Counted from the stretch's first letter, positions 1-8,607 are shown. The stretch is DNA of 56,685 bases from Phascolarctobacterium sp. (GCA_017623055.1 JAGAPX010000003.1:1-56685); one strand, 5' to 3'. Notes: generated by a model from the letters alone, not told the origin. Program-made: numbers and translations.

Positions 1-14
1 GTACCTGTTTTTAT

Positions 15-43
15 TTGGGTTAAGCATCATAAAGTGCTATAAT
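15..43 (+). promoter_or_regulatory. Putative sigma-A promoter of murI
   Basis: TTGGGT at 15-20 and a perfect TATAAT at 38-43 are separated by 17 bases. The start codon of murI lies about 50 bases downstream. The -35 hexamer matches the consensus only in its first three bases. Confidence 0.5.
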
Positions 44-94
44 AGGTGTGGCAATTCTGTTGAGGAACTTTGTCAAAAATAGGAGGTGCTTTTT

Positions 95-895
95 ATGAGA
101 AGCAACGCACCCATTGGTGTATTAGATTCCGGTGTTGGCGGTCTTTCGGTGTTGAAAGTTTTGCACCAAATGCTGCCTCAGGAAAATTTTATATATGTTG
201 GTGATACTGCTCGTACTCCCTACGGTAGTCGCAGTGAAGGAGAGATTCGTCAATTCGTTGAGGAGATTATCTCTTGGTTAGAACGTCAAGGCGTAAAACA
301 GGTTGTTATCGCTTGCAATACTTTGACCATGTTAGGCGTCGATAGTTTGAAAAAGGAACATCCCTTTGAGCTGATTGGTATGTCCAAGGGCGAGCAGCTT
401 TTGCTGGAAGCAAGCAAGAAGAAAAAGATTGGTGTATTCGCTACCCAATTTACTATTAGTACGGAAGCCCACAAGAAAGCGATTTTGGCAGCGGATAGCA
501 GTGCGGAAGTTTATCTCATGGCTTGTCCCAAGTTCGTGCCTTTGATTGAGGGGGAGCAATTTGGTGACCCTGCTGTTGCGGAAGCTGTTGCTGAGTACGC
601 TGCTCCCTTAAAGGAAGCTGGCATTGACGCTTTGATTTTGTCTTGCACTCACTATCCATTCATTAAAGATGTAGTTGAAGCTGAATTTGGAGAGGTAGTA
701 ACAGTCATTGACCCGGCGGAAGCAACTGCTAAATTGTCCAAGGCTTCTTTGGAAGCAAATGGCTTGCTTAATAATGAGGAGCAAGGTAGTGTAAAAATTT
801 GCTGCACTGCTGATTTAGAAAGGGTAAAACGTTTGGCGGCACGTATGTTGCCTGCAGAGGCTTGCCAGTTCCAAGAAATTTCTTTAATTCCTTAA
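95..895 (+). CDS. murI: Glutamate racemase (Asp/Glu racemase family), divergent
   Basis: Cofactor-independent racemase making D-glutamate for peptidoglycan in the cytoplasm. The 266-residue protein has the expected length. It shows the N-terminal DSGVGG loop (Asp11), the YVGDTAR-PYG segment, and the two catalytic cysteines in ACNT (Cys74) and SCTHYP (Cys184, followed by His186). Start: ATG at 95 is placed 8 bases after AGGAGG (81-86); the longer reading from GTG at 86 overlaps that ribosome binding site and is rejected. Odd points: the segment after Cys74 reads CNTLTML rather than the usual CNTATA-like form, and the GVIEPG-like loop is replaced by IGMSKG. It may therefore be a second or specialised racemase of the family. 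It stands alone, with its own promoter, ahead of the antiporter operon. Confidence 0.85.
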   Translation: MRSNAPIGVLDSGVGGLSVLKVLHQMLPQENFIYVGDTARTPYGSRSEGEIRQFVEEIISWLERQGVKQVVIACNTLTMLGVDSLKKEHPFELIGMSKGEQLLLEASKKKKIGVFATQFTISTEAHKKAILAADSSAEVYLMACPKFVPLIEGEQFGDPAVAEAVAEYAAPLKEAGIDALILSCTHYPFIKDVVEAEFGEVVTVIDPAEATAKLSKASLEANGLLNNEEQGSVKICCTADLERVKRLAARMLPAEACQFQEISLIP

Positions 896-1060
896 TCCTT
901 CACAAATTTTTCAAAAGCCGAGAATGTAGGCAGGATTTTGTGTCTTTTTGTCAAATTATTTATAGAATTAAAGAAATAGGGCGTAGTGTCCCCTTATTGC
1001 TTTTTCTGCTGTTGGAGAAGTCAGACGGCAAAGAATTATAAATGAAGAAAGGTGGTAACC

Positions 1061-1636
1061 GTGGTAAAACAAGAAAGCGTAGATAATGCAAGAATTGTCG
1101 GTTCACCGATGGTACATAAGGTGTGTCTATTCCTTTTGCTTTTTGCATTTTGGATGGCATTGGCTGGCTCGCTGAAAACTAAGTTCGTAATCTATGGAAT
1201 TATTACAGCGGCTACAACGGTGTGGCTGTGCTATCCCTTGTTACTCGTTCCCAATAGAGACGGTAGCAAAAAATATTTTGTGTTTGGAGTGCCAATCTTT
1301 AAATTCATTAGCTATACTGGTTGGCTGATGTGGCAATTGGTGCTGGCAAACATTGATGTTTTAAAGGCAACTACTAGCCAAGAGTTAGATATCGATCCGA
1401 AGGTTGTACGTTTTTACTTTAGAGTAGATAATCCCATGGCTTACGTTGTGTTAGCTAACTCCATCACCCTTACTCCCGGTACTGTAACTCTTAATGTTGA
1501 TGACGAGGGATTATTTGAAATCCACGCCTTGACTGTAGGTGCGGCGGAAGGTGTGCTGGATGGTAGCTTCCAAAAGAAAGTTGCAGATTTATTTGGTGAA
1601 GAACTTGACTTCGCCGTGGTAGAAGAGGAGGAATAA
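1061..1636 (+). CDS. mrpE: Mrp-type Na+/H+ antiporter subunit E
   Basis: Small membrane subunit of the multi-subunit Mrp/Mbh cation/proton antiporter. Two or three N-terminal membrane segments (about residues 20-70) are followed by a cytoplasmic domain with the MrpE-typical motif SITLTPGT (near residue 135) and an acidic C-terminus. First gene of an 11-gene operon with overlapping or nearly touching genes. GTG at 1061 is preferred because GAAAGGTGG lies 5 bases before it; a GTG at 1052 would lie inside that site. About 165 bases separate it from murI, with no convincing promoter visible. Confidence 0.9.
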   Translation: MVKQESVDNARIVGSPMVHKVCLFLLLFAFWMALAGSLKTKFVIYGIITAATTVWLCYPLLLVPNRDGSKKYFVFGVPIFKFISYTGWLMWQLVLANIDVLKATTSQELDIDPKVVRFYFRVDNPMAYVVLANSITLTPGTVTLNVDDEGLFEIHALTVGAAEGVLDGSFQKKVADLFGEELDFAVVEEEE

Positions 1637-1639
1637 ACT

Positions 1640-1903
1640 ATGAATATAATTTTTGTAATTCTCATGGTTTCCATCATCTTCGTAATTGCCATGATGCTGC
1701 AACGTGTGTTCCAAGGTCCTACAGTTTACGACCGTATGAATGGCTTGGGCGTAATCGGCGCTGATACTATTTTGCTTTTGGTGCTTTTTGGTTACGTTGA
1801 TAATCGTCCCGACATGTACGTGGACATCGCAATTTCTTATGCGTTGTTAGGTTTTGTAGGCTCCGTAATTATTGCTAAGTTCCTGGGAGGTAAAAACATA
1901 TGA
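1640..1903 (+). CDS. mrpF: Mrp-type Na+/H+ antiporter subunit F
   Basis: An 87-residue protein with three predicted membrane helices. It has the MrpF signature GPTVYDRMNGL after the first helix and YVDIAISYALLGF before the last. MrpF is a small structural membrane subunit of the Mrp complex and has been linked to bile acid/cholate efflux in Bacillus. It begins 3 bases after mrpE and overlaps mrpG by 4 bases (ATGA-type junction), so translation is probably coupled. Confidence 0.92.
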   Translation: MNIIFVILMVSIIFVIAMMLQRVFQGPTVYDRMNGLGVIGADTILLLVLFGYVDNRPDMYVDIAISYALLGFVGSVIIAKFLGGKNI

Positions 1904-2256
1904 TTTGTGATTTTACCATCAGAGAAATTCTCGCAGCATTGTTCATCTTGGGCGGTTCCGTATTCTTTATCGGTTCTGCCATTGGTATGCTGCGACTGCC
2001 GGACTTTTATTCTAGAATTCATGCGTCCGGTAACAGTGAAACTTTAGGCTGTATGCTTTCCTTCATTGGTTTGATTATCTACGAAGGATTGACCATTACT
2101 GCTTTGAAAATGGCTTTGGTATTTACCATTGTATTCTTGGCGAACCCCATTGGCTCCCACATTTTAGGCAAAGCTGCTTATAAATCTGGTCATAGGGTTT
2201 GGACACTGAAGGATTTAGAGAAGGAGGAAGACGAAGATGCAAATATACATCATTGA
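1900..2256 (+). CDS. mrpG: Mrp-type Na+/H+ antiporter subunit G
   Basis: A 118-residue three-helix membrane protein with the MrpG signature GMLRLPDFYSRIHASG around residues 27-42, and GCML-F and ANPIGSHILGKAA further on. Together with E and F it forms the small-subunit side of the antiporter. Its last 20 bases overlap the next gene, which supports one co-translated operon. Confidence 0.92.
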   Translation: MICDFTIREILAALFILGGSVFFIGSAIGMLRLPDFYSRIHASGNSETLGCMLSFIGLIIYEGLTITALKMALVFTIVFLANPIGSHILGKAAYKSGHRVWTLKDLEKEEDEDANIHH

Positions 2257-2479
2257 GGCTGTATTGCTTGTTTTCTTAATTCTCATTACCTGTGCGGTAA
2301 TCTTCTGTAAGGATTTGCTGAGCGCAGCTGTAATTTACAGTGGCTTCAGCTTCTGCGCAGTGCTCCTGTATTTTATGATGGGTGCACCTGACGTTGCTTT
2401 TACGGAAGCAGTTATTGGCACAATCTCTACAATCTTCTTTGTAGCTTCCTTGAAGAAAATTGATAGGTGGTGTAAATAA
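2237..2479 (+). CDS. MbhD-like subunit (free-standing middle segment of MrpA)
   Basis: An 80-residue protein with three membrane helices and the DUF4040/MbhD pattern: KDLLSAAVIYSGFSF, then GAPDVAFTEAVIG near residues 49-61. In Bacillus this segment is part of the long MrpA protein; in archaeal Mbh/Mbs complexes and here it is a separate gene. The GAPDVAFTEA element contains the acidic residues thought to take part in ion transfer. It overlaps mrpG and shares one base with the next gene. Confidence 0.85.
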   Translation: MQIYIIEAVLLVFLILITCAVIFCKDLLSAAVIYSGFSFCAVLLYFMMGAPDVAFTEAVIGTISTIFFVASLKKIDRWCK

Positions 2480-2805
2480 TGCGCGGATTAGTAGCTGTAT
2501 TACTGGCGGTTATAACTGGCATGTTCTGCTCTTTTGTAACCTATTTGCCGGAGATTGGCGATGTGAATAACGCACCTAACCAGCATGTTACTCCATCCTA
2601 TATCTCCCGTAGTGTGGAAGATACCGGTTCTCCTAACGTAGTTACCGGTGTCATCATCGACTACAGAGGCTTCGATACCATGTGGGAAACCGGCGTAATG
2701 TTCTTGGCAGGTTTGACCACAGTTCTGCTTTTGACCAGCAATAAGGTTGGCAGACGCCCCGAAGAAGAACCGGAGGATCCGGAAGAAGGGGAGGTAATTA
2801 AATGA
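2479..2805 (+). CDS. MbhE-like subunit (free-standing C-terminal segment of MrpA)
   Basis: A 108-residue protein with two membrane helices, one at the very N-terminus and one at about residues 77-95, and an external loop between them. The motif VTGVIIDYRGFDTMWE (around residues 56-71) is typical of MbhE and of the C-terminal part of MrpA. With the preceding gene it shows that MrpA is split into separate polypeptides. The C-terminus is rich in Glu and Pro. It overlaps mrpB by 4 bases. Confidence 0.85.
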   Translation: MRGLVAVLLAVITGMFCSFVTYLPEIGDVNNAPNQHVTPSYISRSVEDTGSPNVVTGVIIDYRGFDTMWETGVMFLAGLTTVLLLTSNKVGRRPEEEPEDPEEGEVIK

Positions 2806-3251
2806 GACAAGGTTTTGGCGGTATCGTTTTAAGTACTGCGTTTAGATTATTAGTGCCCTTCAGCATTGTGTACGGCGTGTATATCCTTTGCTTCGGTGAA
2901 TATTCTCCGGGCGGTGGCTTCCAAGCTGGTGCACTTTTAGCAGTGGGCGTACTGCTTTCCCGTATGATTTTGGGTGAAGACGCTAAGTTCAATGTTAGTG
3001 GCAAAAACTCCGTGGTTTTAGCTGGTGTTGGTACTTTTATTTATACTTTCGTTGGTTGGGTAACTCTGTTTGGCGGCGGCAAATTCTTGGAATATGATTT
3101 TATGCCGATTGTTATGGAGCCTAAACACGAAATGCACGCTATGGCAATTTTCATCATTGAAATTGGTGTAACCATGTGCGTAATGATGACAATCATCAAC
3201 TTGATGGATTCTATTATAAAGAGGGGTGACGATGATGGAAGTATTGAATGA
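2802..3251 (+). CDS. mrpB: Mrp-type Na+/H+ antiporter subunit B
   Basis: A 149-residue protein with four membrane helices. It carries the MrpB/MnhB signature YSPGGGFQAGALLAVG (around residues 31-46) and a C-terminal segment IFIIEIGVT. MrpB pairs with the MbhE-like segment in known Mrp and Mbh structures. Its end overlaps the start of mrpC by 17 bases. Confidence 0.92.
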   Translation: MRQGFGGIVLSTAFRLLVPFSIVYGVYILCFGEYSPGGGFQAGALLAVGVLLSRMILGEDAKFNVSGKNSVVLAGVGTFIYTFVGWVTLFGGGKFLEYDFMPIVMEPKHEMHAMAIFIIEIGVTMCVMMTIINLMDSIIKRGDDDGSIE

Positions 3252-3609
3252 ATTTTTAAGAACTAAAGGCATCTACTCCCTTGTTATGATTTTATTTTTC
3301 TTAGGCATTTATGGTATGGTTTTGGCTAAGAATTATATGAAGAAAGTTATGGCTATGAACGTTATGCAGGTTGCTGTAATTTACTTCTACTTGTGCTTCG
3401 CTCAAAAGGACGGAGCTATGGTACCTGTACTTGACGGCATCACTAATAACCCAAATGCCTACATTAACCCCTTGCCTCATGGCTTAATGCTTACTGCCAT
3501 CGTAGTAAGCCTTGGTACTACGGGCGTAGCTTTGGCGCTGTTGATGCGCATCAAAGAAATCTACGGCTCTGTAGAAGAGGTAGAGGTTTTGAGGAGGGCT
3601 AGCAAATGA
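3235..3609 (+). CDS. mrpC: Mrp-type Na+/H+ antiporter subunit C (NuoK-like)
   Basis: Homologue of the complex I subunit NuoK, with three membrane helices and the typical second-helix segment (NYMKKVMAMNVMQVAVIYFY) and third-helix segment (GLMLTAIVVSLGTTGVALALLMRI). The ATG at 3235 is preferred: GAGGGG (3221-3226) sits 8 bases upstream. ATG at 3232 is an alternative, and the GTG at 3226 overlaps that site. It overlaps mrpD by 4 bases. Confidence 0.9.
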   Translation: MEVLNEFLRTKGIYSLVMILFFLGIYGMVLAKNYMKKVMAMNVMQVAVIYFYLCFAQKDGAMVPVLDGITNNPNAYINPLPHGLMLTAIVVSLGTTGVALALLMRIKEIYGSVEEVEVLRRASK

Positions 3610-5099
3610 CGCAGCATGCTCCGCTTTTCATCGTATTACTTCCTGTTTCAGCAGCACTGCTTTGCATGCTCTTTAGTCGCATTCAAAAGAACCTTGGTTC
3701 TTGGATTGTAATTGCGTCTATCGCAGGTGCGTTCTTGAGCGCAGTGTCTTCCTTGCAACAGGTTATTGCTGACGGTGGCAAGGCTCTCCATTATTGGATG
3801 GGTAACTGGCAACCGCCCCTTGGTATTGAATTTGTTATTGACCCTATCAGTGGTGCTTTAGCAGTTTTGATTACCTTTATTGCTCTGTTGGGCTCTTTGT
3901 ACAGCTTGCCTTTCGTAAAAGAAGAAGGCTGGCTGCATATCGGTGGGTACTACACATTATATGGTTTGATGACCGTTGGTATGTGCGGTATGGTAATTAC
4001 CGGTGACGTATTTAACCTGTACGTTTTCCTTGAAGTTATGTCTCTTTCCGGCTACGGCTTGATTGCTATTGGTGGCAAGAAGTCTATGCTGGCAGCATTT
4101 AGATATTTGCTTATCGGTACCATTGGTGCTTCCCTGTACCTCTTAGGTGTTGGTTACATGTATGCGTTGACAGGTACTTTGAATATGGCAGATATGGCAG
4201 TGCGTGCGGCTGAGTTCTTGAATTATCCGCTCTTTGCTTTGGCGTTGGCTTGCTTTGTAGTAGGCTTCGGTATCAAGATGGCTTTGTTCCCGCTTCACGG
4301 TTGGCAACCTGACGCATATAACTATGCACATCCTGGTTCCGCAGCTTTCATTGCTGGTTGCATGAGTAAGGTTCCTGCTTATGCAATGATCCGCTTCCTG
4401 TTCTTTATGTTCGGCGTGGATACTCCGGCTGTAAAAGCAGCTCTTGACGTTCTGGGTATTCTTGGTGTGGCAGGCATTCTGCTTGGCTCCATCATGGCGC
4501 TTGCTCAATACGATTTCCGTCGTATGTTGGCATACTCCAGTGTAGCGCAAATTGGTTACATCGCTATTGGTTTGGCAATGGGCAATTTGTACGGCTTCAT
4601 CGGTGCTGTGCTCCACATTATCAACCACGCATTCATGAAGAGTGCGCTCTTCTTCGTAATTGGTGGTATTCAATATCGCTTTGGTGAAGTTAACATCTAT
4701 CGCTTAGGCGGTATGAATAAAAAAGTTGCAATCAGTTCCATTACCGTTACTTTGGCGGCCTTGTCCATGATAGGTATTCCTCCTACTGGCGGGTTCTTTA
4801 GTAAATGGTATCTGCTCTTAGGTGCTTATACTAGTACTCAATATTTTTACATTGGCGTGCTGGTAATTAGTAGCTTGCTTAACGCAATTTACTTCTTCCG
4901 CATTCTGGAGCAAATGTTTGTCCAACGCGAAGCTTCTCTTACTGAAGTGCATCGTCACAAGGGTAAGCTGGGATTGCCTTTCCCGATGGCGTTACCGATT
5001 GCTGTTACCGGTATTGGTATCGTAGCTTTGGGTTTCTACAGCGTGGATATTGTAACTGATATTATTAAAATAGGATTGCCGGAGGTGTTGCTGAAATGA
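3606..5099 (+). CDS. mrpD: Mrp-type antiporter subunit D (proton-translocating, NuoN/NuoM-like)
   Basis: A 497-residue polytopic membrane protein of about 14 helices of the proton-conducting antiporter family. The key charged residues are all present: Glu143 in TM5 (FLEVMSLSGYG), Lys224 in TM7 (GIKMALFPLHGW), a Lys in TM8 (NHAFMKSALF) and the Lys of TM12 (GGFFSKW). It is expected to carry one ion pathway of the antiporter. It is the first of three such subunits in the operon and overlaps the next by 4 bases. Confidence 0.92.
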   Translation: MTQHAPLFIVLLPVSAALLCMLFSRIQKNLGSWIVIASIAGAFLSAVSSLQQVIADGGKALHYWMGNWQPPLGIEFVIDPISGALAVLITFIALLGSLYSLPFVKEEGWLHIGGYYTLYGLMTVGMCGMVITGDVFNLYVFLEVMSLSGYGLIAIGGKKSMLAAFRYLLIGTIGASLYLLGVGYMYALTGTLNMADMAVRAAEFLNYPLFALALACFVVGFGIKMALFPLHGWQPDAYNYAHPGSAAFIAGCMSKVPAYAMIRFLFFMFGVDTPAVKAALDVLGILGVAGILLGSIMALAQYDFRRMLAYSSVAQIGYIAIGLAMGNLYGFIGAVLHIINHAFMKSALFFVIGGIQYRFGEVNIYRLGGMNKKVAISSITVTLAALSMIGIPPTGGFFSKWYLLLGAYTSTQYFYIGVLVISSLLNAIYFFRILEQMFVQREASLTEVHRHKGKLGLPFPMALPIAVTGIGIVALGFYSVDIVTDIIKIGLPEVLLK

Positions 5100-6601
5100 C
5101 TATGATTGATTGCAGACCTTTTCTGGCAGTAGGTGTTCCCTTCTTAGCAGCAATTTTGATTGCTTTCAGCAGAAGATGGCCTAATATTCGTGAAACTTGG
5201 AGCGTAATCGCTTCCGTAATTATGTTTGGCATAGTGACTTCCATGTTGCCGGAAGTTTTGAACGGCAATGTTTATGAATACACTATGTGCCAGCTCACTG
5301 ATACTGTTGGTTGGACCCTGCGTACTGACCCGGCTGGTATGGTCTTTGCCGTACTTGCTTCTATGCTTTGGGTTCCCATTAACTTCTATTCTATTGGTTA
5401 CATGCGTTGTCACCATGAAAAAGAACAAACTGGTTATTTTGCAGCATTTGCAATCTGCATGAGCTCCGTAATGGGTATTGCAATGGCAGAAAACCTGTTG
5501 ACCTTCTTCTTGTTCTACGAAATGTTAACCCTGGCAAGCTATCCTTTGGTATTACATAAACGTAATGCTGAGGCTTTGATGGCGAGCCGTAAGTATTTGA
5601 TTTATACTTTAATTTCCGGTCAATTATTCTTGGCTGGCGTAGTAATGGTTTACTGCATCACTGGTACCATGTCCTTTACCGCAGGCGGCTTCTTGACTTA
5701 CGAATCTGCTCCCCGTTGGGCGTTGCAGCTTGCCTTCGTAATCATGATTTTGGCAGGTTCTGTAAAAGCAGCAGTAATGCCTTTGCATGGTTGGTTGCCT
5801 GCAGCGATGGTAGCACCGACCCCGGTTTCTGCGTTGCTCCACGCCGTTGCAGTAGTTAAGACCGGTGTATTCTGCGTATTGCGTATCATCGGTTTTGTAT
5901 TTGGTCCTAAACTGTTGGCTCAGCTGGGCATTATTGATGTGCTGGCTTGGGCAGCAGCTACAAGTATTTTGGTTTCTTCCTTGATTGCATTGCGTCAAGA
6001 CCATTTGAAACGTCGTTTAGCTTTTTCCACTATCGGTCAGCTTTCCTACATCGTTTTGGGTGCGGCGCTGCTTTCTCCCTTGAGCATTAAAGGTGCGTAC
6101 CTCCACCTTGTTGCCCATGCAGTTATGAAGATTACTCTCTTTATGTGCGCAGGCTTGATTATCGCTCGTACTCACCGCGAATATATTAGCGAGTTGTACG
6201 GCATATCCAAGAAACTGCCCATAACTATGGCTTGCTTTACTATTGCTTCTCTTGGTATCGCAGGTATGCCCTTCTTGGTAGGCTTTATTAGTAAGTGGAA
6301 TTTGGCTCTTGGTGCATTGCAGGCTGGCAAGCCCTTGTACATTTTGGTTTGGGTTGCTTCCGCACTTTTGGCAGCTGCTTACTTGATGCCTATTTGCCAA
6401 ATGGCTTACTTCCGTAAAGACCCGCAGGAAGGCTTCCGTGAATATGGCGAAATCAGCTATCGTATGCTGGTTCCCATTTGCGTAACTACTATAATGGCTG
6501 CGATTTTAGGTGTTGTTCCTAACTTCTATCCTCACTTCTACAAATTGGCGACAATGGCTGCTAATGCTATTACCGCAGGCTGGAACGGGGGGTGGCTGTA
6601 A
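5096..6601 (+). CDS. Second Mrp/Mbh antiporter-like subunit (MrpD/MbhH family)
   Basis: A 501-residue paralogue of the preceding protein with a full set of ion-pathway residues: Glu142 in LFYEMLTLASYP, Lys224 in GSVKAAVMPLHGW, the Lys of AHAVMKITLF and the Lys of GFISKWNLAL. It could supply the role of the NuoL-like half of MrpA, whose other pieces are the two small genes at 2237-2805; that assignment is inference. It shares one base with the next gene (TAATG). Confidence 0.88.
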   Translation: MTMIDCRPFLAVGVPFLAAILIAFSRRWPNIRETWSVIASVIMFGIVTSMLPEVLNGNVYEYTMCQLTDTVGWTLRTDPAGMVFAVLASMLWVPINFYSIGYMRCHHEKEQTGYFAAFAICMSSVMGIAMAENLLTFFLFYEMLTLASYPLVLHKRNAEALMASRKYLIYTLISGQLFLAGVVMVYCITGTMSFTAGGFLTYESAPRWALQLAFVIMILAGSVKAAVMPLHGWLPAAMVAPTPVSALLHAVAVVKTGVFCVLRIIGFVFGPKLLAQLGIIDVLAWAAATSILVSSLIALRQDHLKRRLAFSTIGQLSYIVLGAALLSPLSIKGAYLHLVAHAVMKITLFMCAGLIIARTHREYISELYGISKKLPITMACFTIASLGIAGMPFLVGFISKWNLALGALQAGKPLYILVWVASALLAAAYLMPICQMAYFRKDPQEGFREYGEISYRMLVPICVTTIMAAILGVVPNFYPHFYKLATMAANAITAGWNGGWL

Positions 6602-6837
6602 TGACTAAGAAGACAGTTTACATGATTGTTACTGTAGTACTGGCTTTGTCCGCAGTAGCAGAAATGTGCGGTGTGCATATGCACGGTGCGCATTGGTGGC
6701 CGTTACCCTTTGGCTACAACATTTTCTTCGGCTTCGTTGGTTGCTGGGCTTTAATTATAGTTTCCAAAATGATTATGGCTCCTATCCTGCAGCGCGATGA
6801 AGATTATTATGAAAGTGTAGGTGATGATGATGAGTGA
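6601..6837 (+). CDS. Small His-rich membrane protein of the antiporter operon
   Basis: A 78-residue protein with an N-terminal hydrophobic segment, a central VHMHGAHWWPLPFG segment, a second helix (NIFFGFVGCWALIIVSKMI) and an acidic tail (EDYYESVGDDDE). I do not recognise a named function. Small proteins of this layout (WW-P, FGF-GC, SK, EDYY) occur beside Mrp-like clusters, so a structural or assembly role in this complex is likely (inference). The ATG at 6601 follows GGGGGGTGG by about 7 bases; the GTG at 6592 lies inside that site. The His cluster could bind a metal. Confidence 0.75.
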   Translation: MTKKTVYMIVTVVLALSAVAEMCGVHMHGAHWWPLPFGYNIFFGFVGCWALIIVSKMIMAPILQRDEDYYESVGDDDE

Positions 6838-8572
6838 GATGATGATGCATCCGGGCATAATCCTTGTCCTGGTAGGCTTGCTTGCCATGATCGCACCTAA
6901 ATGCGTACGTAAAGTATTGTTAGCTGTAGGTCCTTTGGCAGCGCTTTATGTTGCTTACAATCTGCAACTTGGTACTGACGTAACCACTGAATTTGTACGT
7001 GGCTATAAATTAGGTATTCTCCATGTCGATAAACTCAGCTGGATTTTCACCTTTATCTTTTCTGTGTTGGCACTTATCAGCGGTATTTATGCTTGTCATA
7101 ATGAAAACCGTATGGAAGCTCTCTGTGCTATGGCTTACGCAGGCTGCGCCATTGGTGTAACTCTTGCGAAAGACTGGCTGACCTTGATTTTCTTCTGGGA
7201 AGCAATGGCAGTAACTTCCGTATTCCTGGTATGGTGTAAAGATAGTAAAATTTCTCGTCGTGCCGGTTTCCGTTACCTCTTGGTTCATATGTTTGGCGGT
7301 AACTTGCTTTTGGCAGGTATTTTCCTGCATTTGGGTCATGGCGGCGATCCCACCATTGCCAATATGGTAAATGGTCCTCACGATTATACTTACTGGCTGA
7401 TGCTCGTTGGTATTTGTGTAAACGTGGCAATGCCTCCTGTCAACGCTTGGCTGGTAGATGCTTATGCAAACTCCACCATTACCGGTGGCGTATTCATGAG
7501 CTGCTTGACTACTAAGGTTGCAGTTTACGCACTGCTACGCGTGTTCGCAGGTAGCGAACTGATTATGTGGGGTGGCGTACTGATGGCACTCTACGGTGCA
7601 TGCTACGCGATTATGGAAAACGATATGCGCAGACTCTTGGCTCACCATATCATCAGTCAAACTGGTTTTATGGTTGCAGGCGCAGGCATTGGTACTGGTC
7701 TTGCTATGAACGGTGCAACTGCCCATGCTTTCTGCGATATTCTCTTTAAATCCTTGCTCTTTATGTGCGCTGGTGCCATTATGTATGCAACTGGTATTGG
7801 TCACATCAACAAGCTTGGCAATATGGCGAAGAAGATGCCCTTTGTTTGCCTTTGTTTCTTCGCAGCAGCATTCTCTATTTCCGGTATTCCTTTATTTAAC
7901 GGTTTCGTAAGTAAGGCGATTACTGTAAACGCAGCTTACGCTGCAGGTCAAGGTATGGTTTATACTTTGTTGGAAATCGCTAGTATCGGTACCTTCTTAT
8001 CCATTCCTTTGAAGATGGGTTACTTCATCTTCTTGCGTAAGGACGACAAAGGTGTGGAAATCAACACTCCGTTGCCCTTTAATATGAAAGTGGCAATGGG
8101 TATGGGTGCTTCCCTGTGCTTCTTGTACGGTGTATGCCCTGGTTTGCTCTACCAATATTTGCCTTTCGAAGCTCCGGCTTATCATCCTTTTTTGCCGGAA
8201 CACATTCTGCAATACGTGCAAATGTTAGGTATGGCAATGGTTCCCTTCATGATGTACTTGTCCCATATGGAACCGCATACTGCCATCAGCCTCGACACCG
8301 ACTGGTTCTATCGTAAACCTTTCGTTATCGTAGTGAAAGAAACCAGCATGATTTTCTGTGCACTTTGCAGTGCTCTTGGTAGTGCTTGGCAAGTAATGTA
8401 CGAAAAATTCATGGAATTGACTGCGAACCCCATGGAATTCTTGGATGCTCGTCCTTTCCGTCAAAGAAAGAGATACAATCCGGAAAACTATCGCACTTCC
8501 ATTGCTGACCCGATGATGATTACTCTCACCGTTCTTGGTTGCGCAATTGGGTATTTGGTAGCAGCCCTTTAA
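6830..8572 (+). CDS. Third antiporter-like subunit, TM7 lysine lost
   Basis: A 580-residue polytopic protein of the same NuoL/M/N family, longer at the C-terminus (an extra helix after about residue 500). Glu124 in TM5 (FFWEAMAV), Lys307 in TM8 (LFKSLLFM) and Lys362 in TM12 (GFVSKAITV) are kept. The TM7 motif, however, reads VNVAMPPVNAW, so the usual Lys is Asn198 and the PLHGW histidine is also Asn. The half-channel that uses the TM5 Glu/TM7 Lys pair should be altered or inactive. Several in-frame ATGs lie at 6824-6845; 6830 is chosen for its distance of 6 bases from AGGTG. Last gene of the operon, followed by a terminator. Confidence 0.85.
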   Translation: MSEMMMHPGIILVLVGLLAMIAPKCVRKVLLAVGPLAALYVAYNLQLGTDVTTEFVRGYKLGILHVDKLSWIFTFIFSVLALISGIYACHNENRMEALCAMAYAGCAIGVTLAKDWLTLIFFWEAMAVTSVFLVWCKDSKISRRAGFRYLLVHMFGGNLLLAGIFLHLGHGGDPTIANMVNGPHDYTYWLMLVGICVNVAMPPVNAWLVDAYANSTITGGVFMSCLTTKVAVYALLRVFAGSELIMWGGVLMALYGACYAIMENDMRRLLAHHIISQTGFMVAGAGIGTGLAMNGATAHAFCDILFKSLLFMCAGAIMYATGIGHINKLGNMAKKMPFVCLCFFAAAFSISGIPLFNGFVSKAITVNAAYAAGQGMVYTLLEIASIGTFLSIPLKMGYFIFLRKDDKGVEINTPLPFNMKVAMGMGASLCFLYGVCPGLLYQYLPFEAPAYHPFLPEHILQYVQMLGMAMVPFMMYLSHMEPHTAISLDTDWFYRKPFVIVVKETSMIFCALCSALGSAWQVMYEKFMELTANPMEFLDARPFRQRKRYNPENYRTSIADPMMITLTVLGCAIGYLVAAL

Positions 8573-8577
8573 CAAAT

Positions 8578-8607
8578 AAAAGCGACGCTTACGGGCGTCG
8601 CTTTTTT
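8578..8607 (+). terminator. Rho-independent terminator of the antiporter operon
   Basis: GCGACGC (8582-8588) pairs perfectly with GCGTCGC (8595-8601) around a TTACGG loop and is followed by six Ts. An A-run lies on the 5' side. Confidence 0.93.

Noticed and set aside
960..1010. Possible terminator of murI (AATAGGG/CCCCTTATT)
   Set aside because: The stem is short with mismatches and the T run is displaced; too weak to annotate.
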